Positions 1-8,728 of a DNA stretch of 19,550 nucleotides are shown here, in pieces (the stretch's first letter is position 1; the number at the start of each line of letters is the position of its first letter). The notes beneath the pieces were generated by a model that was given only the letters and a program-made list of their open reading frames with translations, searched no databases and was not told where the DNA came from. Where the stretch lies: the NCBI GenBank assembly GCA_964442745.1, contig CAYUAI010000075.1, forward strand, positions 1-19,550. The letters run 5' to 3'. The translations under genes and the position numbers were made by a program. Source of the DNA: CAYUAI01 sp964442745. Lineage in GTDB: Bacteria > Pseudomonadota > Gammaproteobacteria > S012-40.

Positions 1-101
1 AGAATAGCTAGATCTTACCACTGAAACGTATAATTATTCACCTTGAAAGGGATGCACCAAAAACCTAGTGTAAACCGTGAAGTGATTGCGTCACCCATTT
101 T

Positions 102-1562
102 TTATCCATTGGATAATGGTTCACTGGGCTGGGTTTCGTCAATCGCGGTGACTCCGGTTAACACCTCTGGGTTTTGGCCACCGAAATACTGATAGGTGGC
201 GGCGGCAATGGCAAACGGTTCGCATTGGTAACTATTATTGCTGGGGCTGGTATATTGTCGATTGTCTTTGCTTGGACCGGTTTTGATAGTGCTGCCGATA
301 ATTTTTCCTAAGGCGCTGGCACCACGAATGTTCTCACCGCCGAAGGTGTATAAGTTTTGATTGTTGCCGTGGTCCCAGCCATTGGCACTGTTGATGTTGA
401 CGTTGCGGCCAAAATCACCATAAATATTGATAATAATATTGTCGGCGTGAGCAATACCGGCTTGTTTGGCTGAATTAATATGTCGCATGGCGGATTGCAC
501 GGCTTGCATCAATTTATTGAGGCGATCAGGAAAAGCGTTGAGTGCATTGGAGTGGTCATCCCAGCCGCCAAGTCCGCCACTGCCGACACTGATGTAAATG
601 GTTTCTGGATTGGCGAGTGCCAGACTGGTGGCAATTTTGAGACGATGACCAAAATTATCTTCGTTATATTGAATTTGCTGGTCATTCGCTAGCGATTGGT
701 TGTATTGGGCGATGGTGTTATCAATGGTATTGATATTTAAAAAACGATCGACATTTTCTGCCAAGGTGGCACGTCGCTCAAAGGCCTCATTAATGGCGAG
801 AAAGCGGCGATTACGTGCTAGTTTTTCCAGTGCTAAGGTATTGAGCTTTTTTTGTTCTTCGGGGTGTCCCACTAAGGCGGGATTGTCCGCGTGTGCATAA
901 GGATTTTGAATTTTCTTTCGAAAGGGGACGGGGTTGATGGCGACAGGTCTGAGGGCCGTCGGAATATTGAGATCGGCGAGATCAAAGACCGGTGATTCTC
1001 CTTCGAGAGAGATGATCGGGAAGTTCAATAGCTCAATGGGTTTATCAAACGGGTTGTTGATCGTCAAGATATGAGCGAGGGTGGTGGCAATGCCGGGATA
1101 CGATGGGTCCACATGCCCTTTCAGGTTTTGCAATACACTGCGGCCATGGGCTTTATTATCATCGCCGAGTCGGTTGATGGTCCGATAGAGGCTCATTTGT
1201 TTGGCGGCTAATAGCTCCTCCATGATTTGACCGCCCGCCTCCCGCCAAAAGTCGTTAGGGGTCACCGTGCTATTGAATGCATTCTTGACGAAACTTGCTG
1301 GATACGGGCCTTTCGAGTCAGCGCGAATTTGTTCAATGTTGGTCAGATTACCGGCTAATTCAGAAGGGCCGCCATAAAGAAAAATATTAATGATTTGCGG
1401 GATTTTTTGTGGAGCGAGTGGTTGGGTGTCAATGGTTAAGCCATCGAGTTTATTTTTTGCGAAACGATTGGTTTGGCTCGAAGGTATGATACCAAAGGCC
1501 TGAAAATTGGCGGCGGTAAGGGTTGAGAGTCCAATAGCTTGTAAAAAAATTCGTCTTTTCAT
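102..1562 (-). CDS. DUF1501-type exported protein with twin-arginine signal
   Basis: A 486-residue protein whose N-terminus (MKRRIFLQAIG, then a short hydrophobic stretch to about residue 24) looks like a twin-arginine (Tat) signal, so it is probably exported folded to the periplasm. The body has the signature pattern of the DUF1501 family, which is related to the alkaline phosphatase/sulfatase superfamily. The pieces seen are INIFLYGGPSE near the N-terminus, GGWDDHSNALNAFPDRL at about residue 330, and GDFGRNVNINSANGWDHGN at about 385-400, which match the family's W-D-x-H, E/D-F-G-R and G-x-D-H-G blocks. The substrate is unknown. The start codon lies inside the stop of the upstream lipoprotein gene (ATGA overlap at 1559-1562), so the two are translationally coupled and probably act together. 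Family members usually neighbour DUF1800 proteins. I am confident of the family but not of any reaction. Confidence 0.8.
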   Translation of the reverse strand: MKRRIFLQAIGLSTLTAANFQAFGIIPSSQTNRFAKNKLDGLTIDTQPLAPQKIPQIINIFLYGGPSELAGNLTNIEQIRADSKGPYPASFVKNAFNSTVTPNDFWREAGGQIMEELLAAKQMSLYRTINRLGDDNKAHGRSVLQNLKGHVDPSYPGIATTLAHILTINNPFDKPIELLNFPIISLEGESPVFDLADLNIPTALRPVAINPVPFRKKIQNPYAHADNPALVGHPEEQKKLNTLALEKLARNRRFLAINEAFERRATLAENVDRFLNINTIDNTIAQYNQSLANDQQIQYNEDNFGHRLKIATSLALANPETIYISVGSGGLGGWDDHSNALNAFPDRLNKLMQAVQSAMRHINSAKQAGIAHADNIIINIYGDFGRNVNINSANGWDHGNNQNLYTFGGENIRGASALGKIIGSTIKTGPSKDNRQYTSPSNNSYQCEPFAIAAATYQYFGGQNPEVLTGVTAIDETQPSEPLSNG

Positions 1563-3133
1563 GGGGCAATATCGTCAATGCTATCCATGTAATAAAGTTC
1601 TGGTAACCGCGATAAATAGTCAAGTACCAAGCGACTTTGTGCGAGTTTAGAATCATTATCTTGAATGGATTGGATGATGTCGAGCAACGTTTCGCGTTCG
1701 GTGGTATCCGGTTTGCGAGCGATGACGGTGATAAAAACATAGTCGATAAATTGGGTGGTGCTGAGTTGAGCGATTTCTGCATCCTGATAAAAGCTATTTT
1801 GCCAACCAGAGTCAAGTTCGTTGAGCGGTTGTTTGATCATTAAACTATTACGAATAAGACCGTGGAAATAGGCAAAACTCAAGGTGTCGACAGGGACCGA
1901 AAGAGGGCGGCCAAGTTTATAGCTCATGGGTTCTTGATGGAGTTGCCGCAGGGTGATGCGGGATAACGGAGCGGCCGATGTTTGTTCGGTCAAAAAACGG
2001 AAAAACATCGGGTTGGGACGCCAGTCAATGCGATCGGCGGTATTGAAAAATGTTTCTTCAATGCGTCTGATGCGTGGGTTGTTGATTAAATATTCTTTGG
2101 AAAAAAGCATTGTCGCAAAAACTTCACGAAAGGTGCGTGGTTTTTGGCTGATAATTGCTGAGGTAATTTCTGCTTTTTTCTCCGCGTCGGCGTAAGCAAA
2201 TAAATAGTTTACCAACTGAAATACAATGGACGGTATCAGTCGTGGGTGCTCTGACAAAGTGCGATAGAAGTCTTTACATGTGGTAATGTGATTGCTGTCT
2301 AATAAATTCTGTGCTTGGTCATTGACGTTGATGCCAATGATTAATTGATAATTTTCATCTTCATCAGAGAGTTTCCAGTTTTGACAGGCTTTGGCGGCTT
2401 TCGGTACTTCTTCATCCATATAGCGACTTAAATAAATTTCCAGCATTTCCCGTGTATTGTCTTCTGGGGATCGGAAGCGTCGCCAGTTTTCAGCGGAGAT
2501 CATGTGGTTGTAAACAATTTGTGGAATGGAGGTATCGCTTTTGATGGCTTCGTTTAAATGACTTAGTACATTTTTGACATCGTTATCATTGGTGCTTTCC
2601 AGTTCTAATGCTGGGGAAAACAAAATGGTATTGGTTAGTTGATAGGCCATCCATAAGTCAAACGAATCCTTACTTAAGGGCAGCTCATAGAGATAAACAA
2701 AGGGTAATTCAAGCGGTGCGTTTCTTTCTTTTTTGTCGGCCCGCGTAAAATAGTAGGTTTTTGCCTGGCTGATAATCTCGATAAAATCAGGGATGGCTGT
2801 ATTCAATTGATCACGTAACTTGGTGAGTGTGATGGCCTTGTCTTGAATTTCGAGATTGTCGGTACCACGGGAGAAGTCGAAGTAGTCCTTTGCTGCAATG
2901 CCTTTGTATAAACTACCGGTTAATCGATTAATGGTTTGGTATTTTTGTAGTGGCGAGAGCAGATTAAATTCCGCTTCGCTTAAGGGAGCCATGAGGCCTG
3001 ATTGTGGCGGAGTAAAGGTAGAGTTTTGTTCATTGAGTGAGGGCGGGAGGAAACTCACTGGGTCAGATTGCTTAGAGTTAATTTCGCAACCCGCTAATAC
3101 GCCTAATATCAATATCCAAATGCCAAGTTTCAT
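1559..3133 (-). CDS. Lipoprotein of unknown function, DUF1800-like partner (tentative)
   Basis: A 524-residue protein with a short lipoprotein signal peptide: hydrophobic residues 3-15 and a lipobox LAGC, with Cys16 as the lipidation site. It is probably anchored in the outer or inner membrane facing the periplasm. The rest is largely helical and charged. The stretch TFREVFATMLFSKEYLINNPRIR, given here only as a position guide at about residue 335-357, recalls the helical segments of DUF1800 proteins ('...l...ll.S.ey...'). DUF1800 proteins are the usual companions of DUF1501 proteins, so I suspect a diverged relative, but this rests on pattern memory and context. A Shine-Dalgarno sequence AGGAG lies 6 nt before the ATG. 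It overlaps the DUF1501 gene downstream by 4 nt, forming a two-gene operon. No catalytic residues could be assigned. Confidence 0.65.
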   Translation of the reverse strand: MKLGIWILILGVLAGCEINSKQSDPVSFLPPSLNEQNSTFTPPQSGLMAPLSEAEFNLLSPLQKYQTINRLTGSLYKGIAAKDYFDFSRGTDNLEIQDKAITLTKLRDQLNTAIPDFIEIISQAKTYYFTRADKKERNAPLELPFVYLYELPLSKDSFDLWMAYQLTNTILFSPALELESTNDNDVKNVLSHLNEAIKSDTSIPQIVYNHMISAENWRRFRSPEDNTREMLEIYLSRYMDEEVPKAAKACQNWKLSDEDENYQLIIGINVNDQAQNLLDSNHITTCKDFYRTLSEHPRLIPSIVFQLVNYLFAYADAEKKAEITSAIISQKPRTFREVFATMLFSKEYLINNPRIRRIEETFFNTADRIDWRPNPMFFRFLTEQTSAAPLSRITLRQLHQEPMSYKLGRPLSVPVDTLSFAYFHGLIRNSLMIKQPLNELDSGWQNSFYQDAEIAQLSTTQFIDYVFITVIARKPDTTERETLLDIIQSIQDNDSKLAQSRLVLDYLSRLPELYYMDSIDDIAP

Positions 3134-3448
3134 CCCACACTCCTAGCCATTGCAAGCATCAATGTTATCGCCCATGTGGCCGTGGACTCTAAGGTGTGTG
3201 CGTTGTATGAGATGAGGTTGTTTTTTATTCTAATACAAATAACACGTTATCACCTAGAATACCGGTTACGATGGAGATCGTTGGTATTTTTATGTTGAAA
3301 ACCTCATCATTATAGACGCACGATGAGTAAAAAACAGCCTAGCAATGGGTATCGCATTGCGCTCCCCATCCTATCAGTTAACATGTTGTTAGTGTTTGCC
3401 GCAGATTATTTGTTCAATGGGATGTTGTCGCTTATATTTTTTCGTTGT
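3134..3448. other. Intergenic region between ubiD and the lipoprotein operon
   Basis: These 315 bp should hold the end of the ubiD transcript and the promoter of the lipoprotein/DUF1501 operon, both read on the minus strand. I see an interrupted inverted repeat, AATACC (3258-3263) with GGTATT (3283-3288), enclosing ACGAT/ATCGT around a GGAG loop. It is followed on the plus strand by five Ts, so it could act as a terminator on that strand, although no plus-strand gene precedes it. I found no convincing -35/-10 pair. Short plus-strand reading frames here lack a ribosome binding site. Confidence 0.35.
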
Positions 3449-4912
3449 TTACAGCCCCAGGTCTTGCCATATTTTGTCAATTTTTTGCTTTACTTGAGAT
3501 GTCATCTCGATCGGTTTGCCCCATTCCCGGTGGGTTTCTCCTGGCCATTTATTGGTTGCGTCAAACCCCATTTTTGAGCCTAAGCCAGAAACGGGCGAGG
3601 CAAAGTCTAAATAGTCGATGGGTGTGTTTTCAATAATGGTGGTATCTCGACTGGGATCCATGCGAGTGGTCATTGCCCAAATGACATCTTTCCATTCTCT
3701 GATATTAATATCATCATCGGTAACAATGACAAATTTTGTATACATAAACTGTCGCAGAAACGACCAAACACCTAGCATAACCCGTTTGGCATGTCCTGGG
3801 TATTGTTTTTTTAGGCTCACCACTGCGAGCCGATACGAGCAGCCTTCTGGGGGTAAATAAAAATCGATAATTTCAGGAAATTGTTTTTGCAATATAGGAA
3901 CAAACACTTCGTTGAGTGCGACCCCTAACACGGCGGGCTCATCGGGGGGCCGGCCGGTATACGTTGAATGATAAATGGGGTGTTCGCGATGGGTGATTCG
4001 TTCAATGGTAAATACTGGAAAATCCGCGACTTCGTTATAATAACCGGTATGATCACCAAAGGGGCCTTCGGCCGCCGTTTCATTAGGATAAATCGCGCCT
4101 TCGAGTACAATTTCTGCACTGGCTGGTACTTGTAAATCATTACTTTGACATTTCACCAGTTCTGTTTTTGAGCCTCGCAATAGGCCGGCAAAAGCATACT
4201 CAGACAAGCTGTCAGGTACCGGGGTGACGGCCGCGAGGATCGTCGCAGGATCGGCGCCTAATACGACCGAAACAGGGAACGGTTGATCGGGATATTTTCT
4301 TTGCCAGTCGCGGTAATCTAAGGCGCCACCGCGGTGAGCCAGCCAACGCATAATGACCTTGTTAGGGGCGATGACTTGTTGCCGATAAATGCCCATGTTT
4401 TGGCGGTCTTTGTGCGGGCCTTTCGTGACCACTAAGGCCCAGGTGATTAATGGACCGGCATCGTCTGGCCAACACGTTTGAATGGGCAGCCTGCTTAAAT
4501 CTACTCGGTTGGTTTCGATAATCTGTTCTTGGCAAGGCGCTTGTTTGACAATTTTAGGTGCCATATGCAGCACTTGTTTGAAAATAGGCAGTTTTTTCCA
4601 GGCATCTTTGAGCCCTTTTGGGGGCTCGGGTTCTTTTAAAAACGCCAATAATTTACCAATCTCTCGTAAGCTTTCTACGCGATCCGCCCCCATGCCCATG
4701 GCCACTCGCTGTGGCGTGCCAAATAAATTAGCTAATACAGGTATGTGGCTATTTTTTGGGTTTTCAAACAAAATGGCCGGACCCGCCTGACGCAAGGTGC
4801 GGTCACAAATTTCCGTCATTTCCAAGTTGGGATCGATTTCCCGTTTGACGCGCTTGAGCTCACCGAGGGTTTCCAGTTGGCTAATAAAGTCTCTTAAATC
4901 ACGATATTTCAT
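3449..4912 (-). CDS. ubiD: UbiD, 4-hydroxy-3-polyprenylbenzoate decarboxylase
   Basis: A 487-residue member of the UbiD prenylated-FMN decarboxylase family, close to the usual length of the bacterial enzyme. It removes the ring carboxylate of 3-polyprenyl-4-hydroxybenzoate, an early step of ubiquinone synthesis. It is a cytosolic enzyme that depends on the modified flavin made by UbiX. Visible family blocks are the N-terminal MKYRDLRDFISQLE and GELKRV, NMGIYRQQVI at 172-181, the WLAHRGGA block at about 190-197, and the active-site block EGPFGDHTGYYNE at 282-294, which carries the conserved acidic residues. The C-terminal KMGFDATNKWPGE is also typical. No ubiX is present in the window. The gene follows the GGDEF-EAL gene by 80 bp on the same strand. 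I see no good Shine-Dalgarno sequence before the ATG. Confidence 0.95.
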   Translation of the reverse strand: MKYRDLRDFISQLETLGELKRVKREIDPNLEMTEICDRTLRQAGPAILFENPKNSHIPVLANLFGTPQRVAMGMGADRVESLREIGKLLAFLKEPEPPKGLKDAWKKLPIFKQVLHMAPKIVKQAPCQEQIIETNRVDLSRLPIQTCWPDDAGPLITWALVVTKGPHKDRQNMGIYRQQVIAPNKVIMRWLAHRGGALDYRDWQRKYPDQPFPVSVVLGADPATILAAVTPVPDSLSEYAFAGLLRGSKTELVKCQSNDLQVPASAEIVLEGAIYPNETAAEGPFGDHTGYYNEVADFPVFTIERITHREHPIYHSTYTGRPPDEPAVLGVALNEVFVPILQKQFPEIIDFYLPPEGCSYRLAVVSLKKQYPGHAKRVMLGVWSFLRQFMYTKFVIVTDDDINIREWKDVIWAMTTRMDPSRDTTIIENTPIDYLDFASPVSGLGSKMGFDATNKWPGETHREWGKPIEMTSQVKQKIDKIWQDLGL

Positions 4913-4992
4913 AGGGCTAAATTTTGGCTAGTAACGAGTATTTAAGAGCATATACCACAGTGGACTAGGCGATGGCTATGGTTGCCCATTTA

Positions 4993-6885
4993 TTAGCCAG
5001 CTTTTTGGTGTATTTGTTTGGCTTCATTGGGCTGATTCTTTCGCATCCAACTGACGAATTCGGGGAAGGGGATTGGACGACTGATATAATAGCCTTGGGC
5101 GATGTCACAGCCAAGTTGTTGCAGGTGATCGAGGGAAGCTTGGTCTTCGACGCCCTCAGCAACCACGTTCATGCCTAATGAGTGGCCTAAGTCAATGGTG
5201 GCTTTGACGATGGAGGCATCTTCTTCATTAGTATTCATATTGAGCACAAAGGAGCGGTCAATTTTTATTTCTTGGACGGGGAGTCTTTTTAGATTGACCA
5301 GCGAGGAAAAACCCGTGCCGAAGTCGTCAATAGATATTTTAAAGCCAATACTGTCCAGTCGAAATAATAATTTTTGGGCGTGTGCTGGATTTGCCATCAT
5401 GGCACTTTCGGTGAGTTCCAGAGTGAGCTTGGTCGGATGCATTTTCCATTGGTGCAATGAGTCAATGAGTAAGTTTTCCAAATCCGCGTCCTGCAGATTG
5501 CACGCAGATAGGTTAACCGCGATATTGGTATCAATGCCTTGCTCTGTGAGTGCCGCTAAATCTCTTAATGCCATGCGTAATACGACTTCGGTGAGTGGGC
5601 GTATCAAACCGGATTGTTCGGCGATAGAGATGAATCGGTCGGGCGGGATGTTACCGAGGGTTGGGTGATTCCAGCGCAATAGGGCTTCTGCGGCGATGGT
5701 TTCTAGGGTATTAATATTGACTTTGGGTTGATAGTGAAGGCTTAATTGATCGGTATCAAACGCTTGTCCAAGGTCTTTGATGAGGGTTAAGCGCTCCTGG
5801 CTGAACTTATTGAGTTCTTGATCGTAAATGGTGGTATGGATACCGGCTCTTTTGGCTTCATACATGGCAATATCTGCGTGTTTCAATAGAATATTGATTT
5901 CTTTACCATGATCTGGGTACATGGCAATGCCAATACAGCCTGATATGAATAATTTATTGCCTTCCACTTCCACGACTTCTTCGATTTGCTTGAGTATGTT
6001 TTCAATAATCGGATGAGTGCTGGCCAAGGATACGTTTCTTAGAATGAAGGCAAATTCATCACCACCAAGTCGGGCGATGGTATCGCATTTGCGGAGTGTC
6101 TTGTGCAGGCGCTGCGAAATTTGCACGAGTAATTGATCACCAAAATGATGCCCCAATGTGTCATTCACATCTTTGAAGTGATTTAAATTAATTAAGCATA
6201 GTGCGACTTTGCTTTGTTCTTGATGCGCCGTATCAATGGCGTGCTGCAACCGCTCCTTGAGTAAGGAGCGGTTAGGTAATGCGGTTAATGCATCATGCAT
6301 GGCTTGGTGTCGCAAGGCTTCTTTTTGTCGTTGAAGTTTGTCAATGAGTGAGGCGACAAACAGGGAAGCCCACAAGGTGACAATGAGCAAGATGGCTACT
6401 CCAATTGATATTGGAGTCATAAATGTTTGACTTATTTCGGCGAAATTTTTATTAAGGGTGTTGTGCGAGAGCGCTAAATAATAAGGACTGTTAGGAATCG
6501 GATGAGAAAACCACGTATATGTATTTTGTTGGTCGCTCATGCTGCCATAGGGTGAACTTAGGTTTATGATGCGTTGGATAACTGGTGGTGGTAGTTTGTT
6601 GGCGGTTTCCGCAATGATGGTTTTATTTTCTAAGCCATAAACCACTAAAGAGATTTGTGGATCTGTATATCTTTCAAACCAATCAGATATCACGGTACGA
6701 TTGATATTGATGCCCACATCGACATACAAATCATTGATAAGTTGCTGGGAAAAATCTCTCAATAATACAATTTCCCTGTCTGTTTTGCTAAAAATTGCTG
6801 TTTGATAGGCAATAAAGCCAAAAAGAGACGAGGCGATCAGTAAAAAGGAAAAAATGCCAGCAAATAATTTAATGCGCAAATTCAT
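4993..6885 (-). CDS. Membrane GGDEF-EAL cyclic-di-GMP signalling protein
   Basis: A 630-residue protein with transmembrane helix 1 at about residues 5-27, a periplasmic sensor region of about 125 residues of no recognised type, and helix 2 at about 157-181. A GGDEF domain and then an EAL domain follow in the cytoplasm. The GGDEF signature is intact (ARLGGDEFAF, GGDEF at 274-278). An RxxD inhibitory product-binding site (RKCD, 265-268) stands exactly five residues before it. The EAL domain keeps EALLRW (400-405), NLSA, ELTESAM, DDFGTGFSSL (about 520-529), KIDRSF and AEGVED, so both synthesis and hydrolysis of cyclic di-GMP look possible from the residues. The helix-2 to GGDEF link is short, with no HAMP or PAS domain. 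It is divergent from the TRAP-binding-protein gene. The net activity and the signal sensed are unknown. Confidence 0.92.
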   Translation of the reverse strand: MNLRIKLFAGIFSFLLIASSLFGFIAYQTAIFSKTDREIVLLRDFSQQLINDLYVDVGININRTVISDWFERYTDPQISLVVYGLENKTIIAETANKLPPPVIQRIINLSSPYGSMSDQQNTYTWFSHPIPNSPYYLALSHNTLNKNFAEISQTFMTPISIGVAILLIVTLWASLFVASLIDKLQRQKEALRHQAMHDALTALPNRSLLKERLQHAIDTAHQEQSKVALCLINLNHFKDVNDTLGHHFGDQLLVQISQRLHKTLRKCDTIARLGGDEFAFILRNVSLASTHPIIENILKQIEEVVEVEGNKLFISGCIGIAMYPDHGKEINILLKHADIAMYEAKRAGIHTTIYDQELNKFSQERLTLIKDLGQAFDTDQLSLHYQPKVNINTLETIAAEALLRWNHPTLGNIPPDRFISIAEQSGLIRPLTEVVLRMALRDLAALTEQGIDTNIAVNLSACNLQDADLENLLIDSLHQWKMHPTKLTLELTESAMMANPAHAQKLLFRLDSIGFKISIDDFGTGFSSLVNLKRLPVQEIKIDRSFVLNMNTNEEDASIVKATIDLGHSLGMNVVAEGVEDQASLDHLQQLGCDIAQGYYISRPIPFPEFVSWMRKNQPNEAKQIHQKAG

Positions 6886-7368
6886 TGTTTTTAAGGTTCA
6901 CTTTCGTTTGTGATGGCGGTTGAACTCCAATGTTTCAGTAGGCTACTACGTGAAGCCTAGTATCCATGCGAATAAATATTGAGCATTTCTAGCAGGAAAG
7001 CAATGTCCGGTGGCAATGTCATTGTTTTTCCTAGACCTAGACCTAGAAATAAAATTTTAGATCGATATGTTTCTCAACTTTTCCATAGGTTTTACTATAT
7101 CTTCGGTGTTATGTAAGACAACGTATTGATTGCAAGGATGAAAACACAATGAAAGCCGTTAGCCTAACTTTCTTTGTATCGGTAATATAAGAAAGAAGCT
7201 TTATTGAAAAGTATCGATTGAGTGTTTTTCATCCGAATCATCTTTTAAGCGGGTCTGAAAAGCCATGCAATGGGGTTGAATTGGTGGAAAATTTGTACTC
7301 GTGTTAAGCGCTAAGATACTATGCGAGTAATATTAATTAATTTCTATCAACCGGAGGGCAGATTTTTT
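6886..7368. other. Divergent intergenic region with a CCTAGA triplet repeat
   Basis: This 483-bp region separates two divergent genes and must contain both of their promoters. It holds three perfect head-to-tail copies of CCTAGA (7030-7047) and a 7-bp perfect inverted repeat CTTTCTT/AAGAAAG with a 15-nt loop starting near 7170. There is also a 13-codon reading frame at 7149-7190 (MKAVSLTFFVSVI) that resembles the start of a signal peptide but stops at once. It could be a remnant, a leader peptide or chance. No RNA gene was recognised. Confidence 0.4.
7293..7320 (+). promoter_or_regulatory. Candidate promoter of the TRAP solute-binding protein gene
   Basis: TTGTAC (7293-7298) and GATACT (7315-7320) are separated by 16 bp. 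They match the sigma70 consensus at three and four of six positions, with the -10 box about 48 nt before the chosen start codon. It is the best pair I can see in the region but is weak. Confidence 0.3.
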
Positions 7369-8451
7369 ATGGATAGACGTGGTTTTATCAAAACTGCAGG
7401 CAATAGCGCGCTGATCGCGGGTAGTATGGCGGTTGGATCAACGGTGGCGCAGGCTGCAAAAACCATTAAATGGAAAATGGTAACGACTTGGCCAAAAAAC
7501 TTTCCGGGACTGGGTACGGGAGCTAATTATCTCGCTAAACTGATTACCGAAATGGCCGGTGGCCGATTAAAAGTTAAAGTTTATGGGGCGAATGAATTAG
7601 TTCCGCCCTTTGAAATATTTGATGCGGTATCACGTGGTACCGCACAGATGGGGCATGGGGCCGCCTATTATTGGAAAGGCAAAAGTGAAGCGGCGCAGTT
7701 TTTTGCGGCGGTGCCTTTTGGGTTAAATGCACAGGAGATGAATGCCTGGTTATATCATGGCGGTGGTATGGCATTATGGGAAGAGGTATACGAGCCTTTT
7801 GGTTTAATACCGACAGCGGCGGGTAATACTGGGGTGCAAATGGCGGGTTGGTTTAATCGTGAGATTAACGCCGTGGCAGATTTGAAAGGTCTTAAAATGC
7901 GAATTCCGGGGTTAGGCGGGGAAGTATTGAAACGCGCCGGCGGAACGCCAGTCAGTTTACCCGGTGGAGAGATTTTCACCTCGTTGAAATCCGGCGCCAT
8001 TGATGCCAGCGAATGGGTTGGACCCTATAATGATTTAGCGTTTGGATTATATAAGGCGGCCAAATATTACTACTACCCAGGTTGGCACGAACCGGGTACC
8101 ACCTTAGAATGTTTCATCAATGCAGAAGCGTTTGCAGCACTACCGAAAGATTTGCAATCGATTGTCAAACAAGCCTGTCGAGTGGCCAATCAAGATATGT
8201 TAACCGAGTATACCGCACGTAATCATGCTGCATTACATACCCTGGTTAACAAACATAAAGTCAATCTCAAAAAACTACCTGATCAAGTTTTGCAAAAATT
8301 ACGTCGTTTATCTGACGAAGTCGTCGCGGATGTTGGCAATAAAGATAAGACATCGAAAAAAGTTTACCAATCGTTTATAAAATTTCGTGAGCAGGTGACC
8401 GAGTGGCATAATATTTCTGAAAAAGCATATTACGATGCACGTGCATTGTAG
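7369..8451 (+). CDS. TRAP-type solute-binding protein (DctP/TakP-like), Tat-exported, orphan
   Basis: A 360-residue periplasmic binding protein of the tripartite ATP-independent transporter (TRAP) DctP family, resembling the group that binds alpha-keto or hydroxy acids (TakP, lactate-binding proteins). I chose the ATG at 7369 rather than the upstream one at 7321. It follows GGAGGG by 10 nt and starts directly with a twin-arginine signal, MDRRGFIKTAG, with an AQA cleavage site near residue 29. Key blocks are KMRIPG (Arg178, the family's carboxylate-binding arginine by position), EWVGPYND (215-222) and YYYYPGWHEPGTT (233-245). The membrane subunits DctQ and DctM are not in the window, so the partner permease must be encoded elsewhere. 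The ligand is not determined by the sequence alone. Downstream lies a strong hairpin. Confidence 0.88.
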   Translation: MDRRGFIKTAGNSALIAGSMAVGSTVAQAAKTIKWKMVTTWPKNFPGLGTGANYLAKLITEMAGGRLKVKVYGANELVPPFEIFDAVSRGTAQMGHGAAYYWKGKSEAAQFFAAVPFGLNAQEMNAWLYHGGGMALWEEVYEPFGLIPTAAGNTGVQMAGWFNREINAVADLKGLKMRIPGLGGEVLKRAGGTPVSLPGGEIFTSLKSGAIDASEWVGPYNDLAFGLYKAAKYYYYPGWHEPGTTLECFINAEAFAALPKDLQSIVKQACRVANQDMLTEYTARNHAALHTLVNKHKVNLKKLPDQVLQKLRRLSDEVVADVGNKDKTSKKVYQSFIKFREQVTEWHNISEKAYYDARAL

Positions 8452-8486
8452 CCAGTACATTGCGTGAATTGAGCGAAGCCTATTCC

Positions 8487-8525
8487 AAACCTGCATCTCG
8501 CATGCCCGGTGCGAGATGTCGGTTT
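8487..8525 (+). terminator. Strong hairpin after the TRAP-binding-protein gene, probable terminator
   Basis: CATCTCGCA (8494-8502) and TGCGAGATG (8510-8518) form a perfect 9-bp stem with a 7-nt loop. The stem is extended by AAACC (8487-8491) pairing with GGTTT (8521-8525) across a two-by-two step containing one G-T pair. It stands 36 nt after the stop codon. The T-run on the plus side is short (GGTTT), so it may be an inefficient or bidirectional terminator. Confidence 0.55.
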
Positions 8526-8612
8526 AAAGGATGAATAAAATTTTTCTAATTTTGCTTGCCTGTCAGAGGTGAAAGTAAAATGATTTGATTCTTGTTTGGC
8601 CGTCTATTTTTG

Positions 8613-8683
8613 CCCTGACTGTGTCTATACCTCGCACTCAATGCCTAAATCTCAAACGCTACGGGTATAGATACAAGCCAGGG
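8613..8683. repeat. Imperfect long inverted repeat in the convergent intergenic region
   Basis: The left arm (8613-8631) begins CCCTG and ends GTGTCTATACC. The right arm (8664-8683) reads GGTATAGATAC and ends CCAGGG. The inner 11 bp pair with one G-T wobble and the outer CCCTG pairs fully. A further pair, CACTCA (8635-8640) in the loop with TGAGTG (8685-8690) outside, would cross the first stem as a pseudoknot. It could be the terminator for the gene ending at 8729, a structured RNA, or a mobile-repeat remnant. Confidence 0.4.
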
Positions 8684-8728
8684 ATGAGTGTCTGATATGA
8701 TTCTATCACGGGTAAAAAGCCTATTACA

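Larger units (their letters stand above)
8452..8728. other. Convergent intergenic region with two structured segments
   Basis: This region lies between the 3' ends of the TRAP-binding-protein gene (plus) and the small secreted-protein gene (minus). It contains the hairpin listed at 8487-8525 and a second, imperfect inverted repeat listed at 8613-8683. The 12-mer GCGAAGCCTATT at 8473-8484 recurs exactly at 12202-12213 beside another hairpin. No gene was seen. Confidence 0.4.

Noticed and set aside
3323..3577. Plus-strand 84-codon frame with hydrophobic stretches
   Set aside because: It has no ribosome binding site, and its second half runs antisense through the 3' end of ubiD. Hydrophobic residues there follow from the complementary codons.
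5171..5668. Plus-strand 165-codon frame
   Set aside because: It lies wholly antisense to the EAL domain of a well-supported gene and has no recognisable motif.
7321..7368. Upstream ATG adding 16 residues to the TRAP binding protein
   Set aside because: The later ATG follows GGAGGG and begins exactly at the twin-arginine signal. The extra residues would spoil the signal peptide.
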